Origin: Armatimonadota bacterium
Lineage (GTDB): Bacteria; Armatimonadota; Zipacnadia; Zipacnadales; VGFC01
Assembly: GCA_016869045.1 (NCBI GenBank)
Contig: VGFC01000025.1
Span: forward strand, 1 to 35,214
Direction: 5' to 3'
Length of the DNA: 35,214 bases
Part shown: one piece after another, positions 33,027 through 35,214 of the stretch
Layout: the number at the start of each line of letters is the position of its first letter
Numbering within the stretch: position 1 is the stretch's first letter
Notes under the pieces: generated by a model
Database searches by the model: none
What the model saw: only the letters and a program-made list of their open reading frames with translations
Told to the model about the DNA's origin: nothing
Translations under genes and position numbers: made by a program

Positions 33027-35214
33027 ATGTGCGCCGCCACCATGCTCCTGCTGGCCCTGCTGCCGATGCGTTCGGCGCCGACCCAGGAGGCCTCCTGGCG
33101 GGAGGCCATTCTGCTGTACGCGCCGATGGACGGCGCCGCGGATGCCATGCAGTCGCGCGGCGACGGTCGCGCGGCGCTTGTCGGCCCGACCGCCTTCCTC
33201 CCCGGCCGCCGAGGCCAGGCGCTGTCTCTGCCGGAGGGCGCCGGCTGCTCGTATGCGGTCGAGGGCAACTTCAACCGCGAGGGCGGCAGCCTCTGCGCCT
33301 GGGTCTCGCTGAACCGCGACACCGCCGCCTGGGACATGCAGAAGGGGAGCTGGTACCAGTGGCTCCTGGGCGTTCGCGACGTCCCGGCCGACCCGGCCAA
33401 CCGCAGCGACCTGCGGGTCTTCTTCGATCGCACACTGACGCTGCAGTTCGCGACCCCCAAGCCAGCGCCAAGCCACGGGATGATCGCCGTCCCCGACCTG
33501 GGCTGGACGGCCGGCACTTGGCACCATGCCGGCCTGACGTGGCGCGAGAGAGAGATGCGTTTCTTCGTAGACGGCGAACCGCGCGAGCAACCGCTCACCA
33601 CTTGTGACGTGATGGCTGCCGCCTCCGGGCGACTGCTGCTGGGCTGCTCGGATGAGGCCGGGCACGGTGCGTTGGATGGGTTGGTGGACGAAGTGTACGT
33701 GCTCTCCCGCCCGCTGACGCCGGCTGAGATGAAGACGGTGTACTTGGCCACGGGGGCGTTGGCAGAGCAGAGCGACCAGCTTGTGCTGCCGGAGCCCGTG
33801 CTCGCCGCGCCGCTGGATGGCGCGACGGCCGCGCGGGTTGCAGGCGGCGGCACGGTTGAGGCCCAGGCGCAGGCCGTGCAGCCCGCGCCGTGGCCGCGCG
33901 GTCGCGCGATCGTCGTGCAGCGTCGCGCCTATGACCAGAAGGCCTCCTGCGCCTACGTGAACGTACCCGGCCCGGGGCTCGAACAGGGCACCTGCATGTT
34001 CTGGCTGCGTCCCGACGGGCCCAAGCCGTGGGATGGCACGGAGCGCGGCGTGCGACGACCGTTGGCCATCATCAGGTCATCGTCGTTCGCCCTGGAGATC
34101 ATCCGCTCGCCGGAGCAGCAGGTGGCCGCCGTCCTCAAGCAGCCCGCCGCGGCGCAGGCGGCCACCGACATCGCGCGGTGGAGCAGCCAGGATGCGCATC
34201 ATGTGGCCGTCTCGTGGGACTTCGGCCCGCGCACGCTGGCGCTGTTCCTGGACGGTCGTCAGGTGGCCGCGACCGCGATCCCGGGCGATACGACGCCGGC
34301 GGCAGACCCGACCTTCGACCTGTGGCTCGGAGCCGATGACGCCGACCGGTACACGGGTGATTGCGCCGACGCGGCCTTCCGCGACCTCCGCCTCTTCGCC
34401 GAGGCCCTGCCCGGCGAGCAGATCGCCGCCGTCGCCGCCAGCCGCGAGGGGCGAGCGCTTCGCCCCATCGGGTTGGCCGACCGGCCCGTGACGACGGAGG
34501 TTCCGCAATGGCGCCCCGAGTTCGCCGGCACCGGCCTCGTCGATGGCATCGACGAGTATGTTGCCCAGAGTGCCCCGAACGCCCCCCGTCTCGCGGCGGC
34601 CGGAGCGGATCAGTACCTGGTGGGCTCCGGCCCGACCCCGGCCCGGACCTATGCGCTGTGGTTCCGGCTACCGGCGCGGCCGATTGTGGCAACCAAGGCG
34701 CGGGTGCTCAGCCTGCGCTTCCGCGAGCCGGCGGGCGCGGTTGCCAACTTCGAGGATGATGCCCTGTCGCAGCGCCTGACAACCGCCGCGACCGATGGGG
34801 CGCAGCTCTTCGGCGGCAGCCCCTCCACGTACCGGGTATGCGCCGACGCCTGGCACCAGATCGTGCTGGTCTGCGAGGCCAGCCGCACGCTGCTGTACCT
34901 TGACGGCGTGCTGCAGGAGGAGATGAACGCCACGCTCGCCCTGAAGGGCCTCGCCGAGGCCTCCTGCGCCGGCGAGACCACAGGCCTGGCCGAGGCGATC
35001 AGTTGGACCCGCGCGCTCTCGCCCGCCGAGGTCCTCGCCCTGTTCAACTACGGCGCTGCAGGTGCCACGGGCGGCTCGCCCGTGATAGGGGCGGAGCAGC
35101 CGTACTGGGACACGCGCACCGCCTACCGCGACACGCGGGGCGGCGTTGACCGCCTGTGCCTGAACGGGCTCTGGCGCTTCCTGCCGGCAGACGGCATCGA
35201 AGGCGCCCCGCCCA
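33027..35214 (+). CDS. Secreted multi-LamG (ConA-like) protein with GH2-like N-terminal sequence at the window end (partial)
   Basis: Not in ORF track because it runs off the edge. ATG 33027 with upstream GGAGGGAGGA; frame open to 35214; repeated TWHHAGLTW...FFVDGE / HHVAVSWDFGPRTLALFLDGRQV / WHQIVLVCEASRTLLYLDGVLQ modules; ends RLCLNGLWRFLPADG. Confidence 0.85.
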   Translation, partial: MCAATMLLLALLPMRSAPTQEASWREAILLYAPMDGAADAMQSRGDGRAALVGPTAFLPGRRGQALSLPEGAGCSYAVEGNFNREGGSLCAWVSLNRDTAAWDMQKGSWYQWLLGVRDVPADPANRSDLRVFFDRTLTLQFATPKPAPSHGMIAVPDLGWTAGTWHHAGLTWREREMRFFVDGEPREQPLTTCDVMAAASGRLLLGCSDEAGHGALDGLVDEVYVLSRPLTPAEMKTVYLATGALAEQSDQLVLPEPVLAAPLDGATAARVAGGGTVEAQAQAVQPAPWPRGRAIVVQRRAYDQKASCAYVNVPGPGLEQGTCMFWLRPDGPKPWDGTERGVRRPLAIIRSSSFALEIIRSPEQQVAAVLKQPAAAQAATDIARWSSQDAHHVAVSWDFGPRTLALFLDGRQVAATAIPGDTTPAADPTFDLWLGADDADRYTGDCADAAFRDLRLFAEALPGEQIAAVAASREGRALRPIGLADRPVTTEVPQWRPEFAGTGLVDGIDEYVAQSAPNAPRLAAAGADQYLVGSGPTPARTYALWFRLPARPIVATKARVLSLRFREPAGAVANFEDDALSQRLTTAATDGAQLFGGSPSTYRVCADAWHQIVLVCEASRTLLYLDGVLQEEMNATLALKGLAEASCAGETTGLAEAISWTRALSPAEVLALFNYGAAGATGGSPVIGAEQPYWDTRTAYRDTRGGVDRLCLNGLWRFLPADGIEGAPP

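Noticed and set aside
31844-33607. 587-aa plus-strand ORF opposite ileS
   Set aside because: Shadow ORF of ileS running on out of frame into the LamG gene; no domain signal.
1-35214. tRNA, rRNA, prophage or transposase genes
   Set aside because: None recognized; no transposase or integrase ORF in the window despite the repeat elements.

Overview
High-GC bacterial window, probably from an environmental or metagenome-derived genome; lineage not determinable here. It holds four blocks. (1) A plus-strand pyrimidine/arginine run: orphan glycyl-radical-enzyme activase, carB, pyrF, pyrB, hicB-hicB-hicA, argH, pyrK, pyrD and a Tat-secreted Gfo/Idh/MocA oxidoreductase. (2) A minus-strand bacterial microcompartment (BMC) locus at about 17.1-23.2 kb: class II aldolase, two BMC-H, three BMC-P/EutN, a flavoprotein, an intrusive DUF4349 membrane protein and an aldehyde dehydrogenase, with no PduL, acetate kinase, alcohol dehydrogenase or BMC-T in the locus. 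(3) A secreted polysaccharide-active cluster: beta-helix protein, carbohydrate-binding-like protein, GH10, and a LamG plus GH2-like protein running off the right edge; another secreted protein runs off the left edge. (4) A divergent ileS. Most striking observations: several families of long, near-perfect inverted repeats sit at most BMC shell-gene junctions and elsewhere. The same element supplies the stop codon of both carB and a EutN gene, and another repeat family has apparently been translated in-frame into the linker between the encapsulation peptide and the catalytic domain of the BMC aldehyde dehydrogenase. Also notable are an ATCase catalytic chain fused to only the zinc domain of PyrI, an IleRS with a GXHH-type altered HIGH motif, a BMC-H paralogue with a TAA instead of GSG/GGG pore motif, and a duplicated HicB inside the biosynthetic run. 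Two edge CDSs (1..969 minus and 33027..35214 plus) are absent from the supplied ORF track but are open throughout. All family calls are from motif recognition without database searches.
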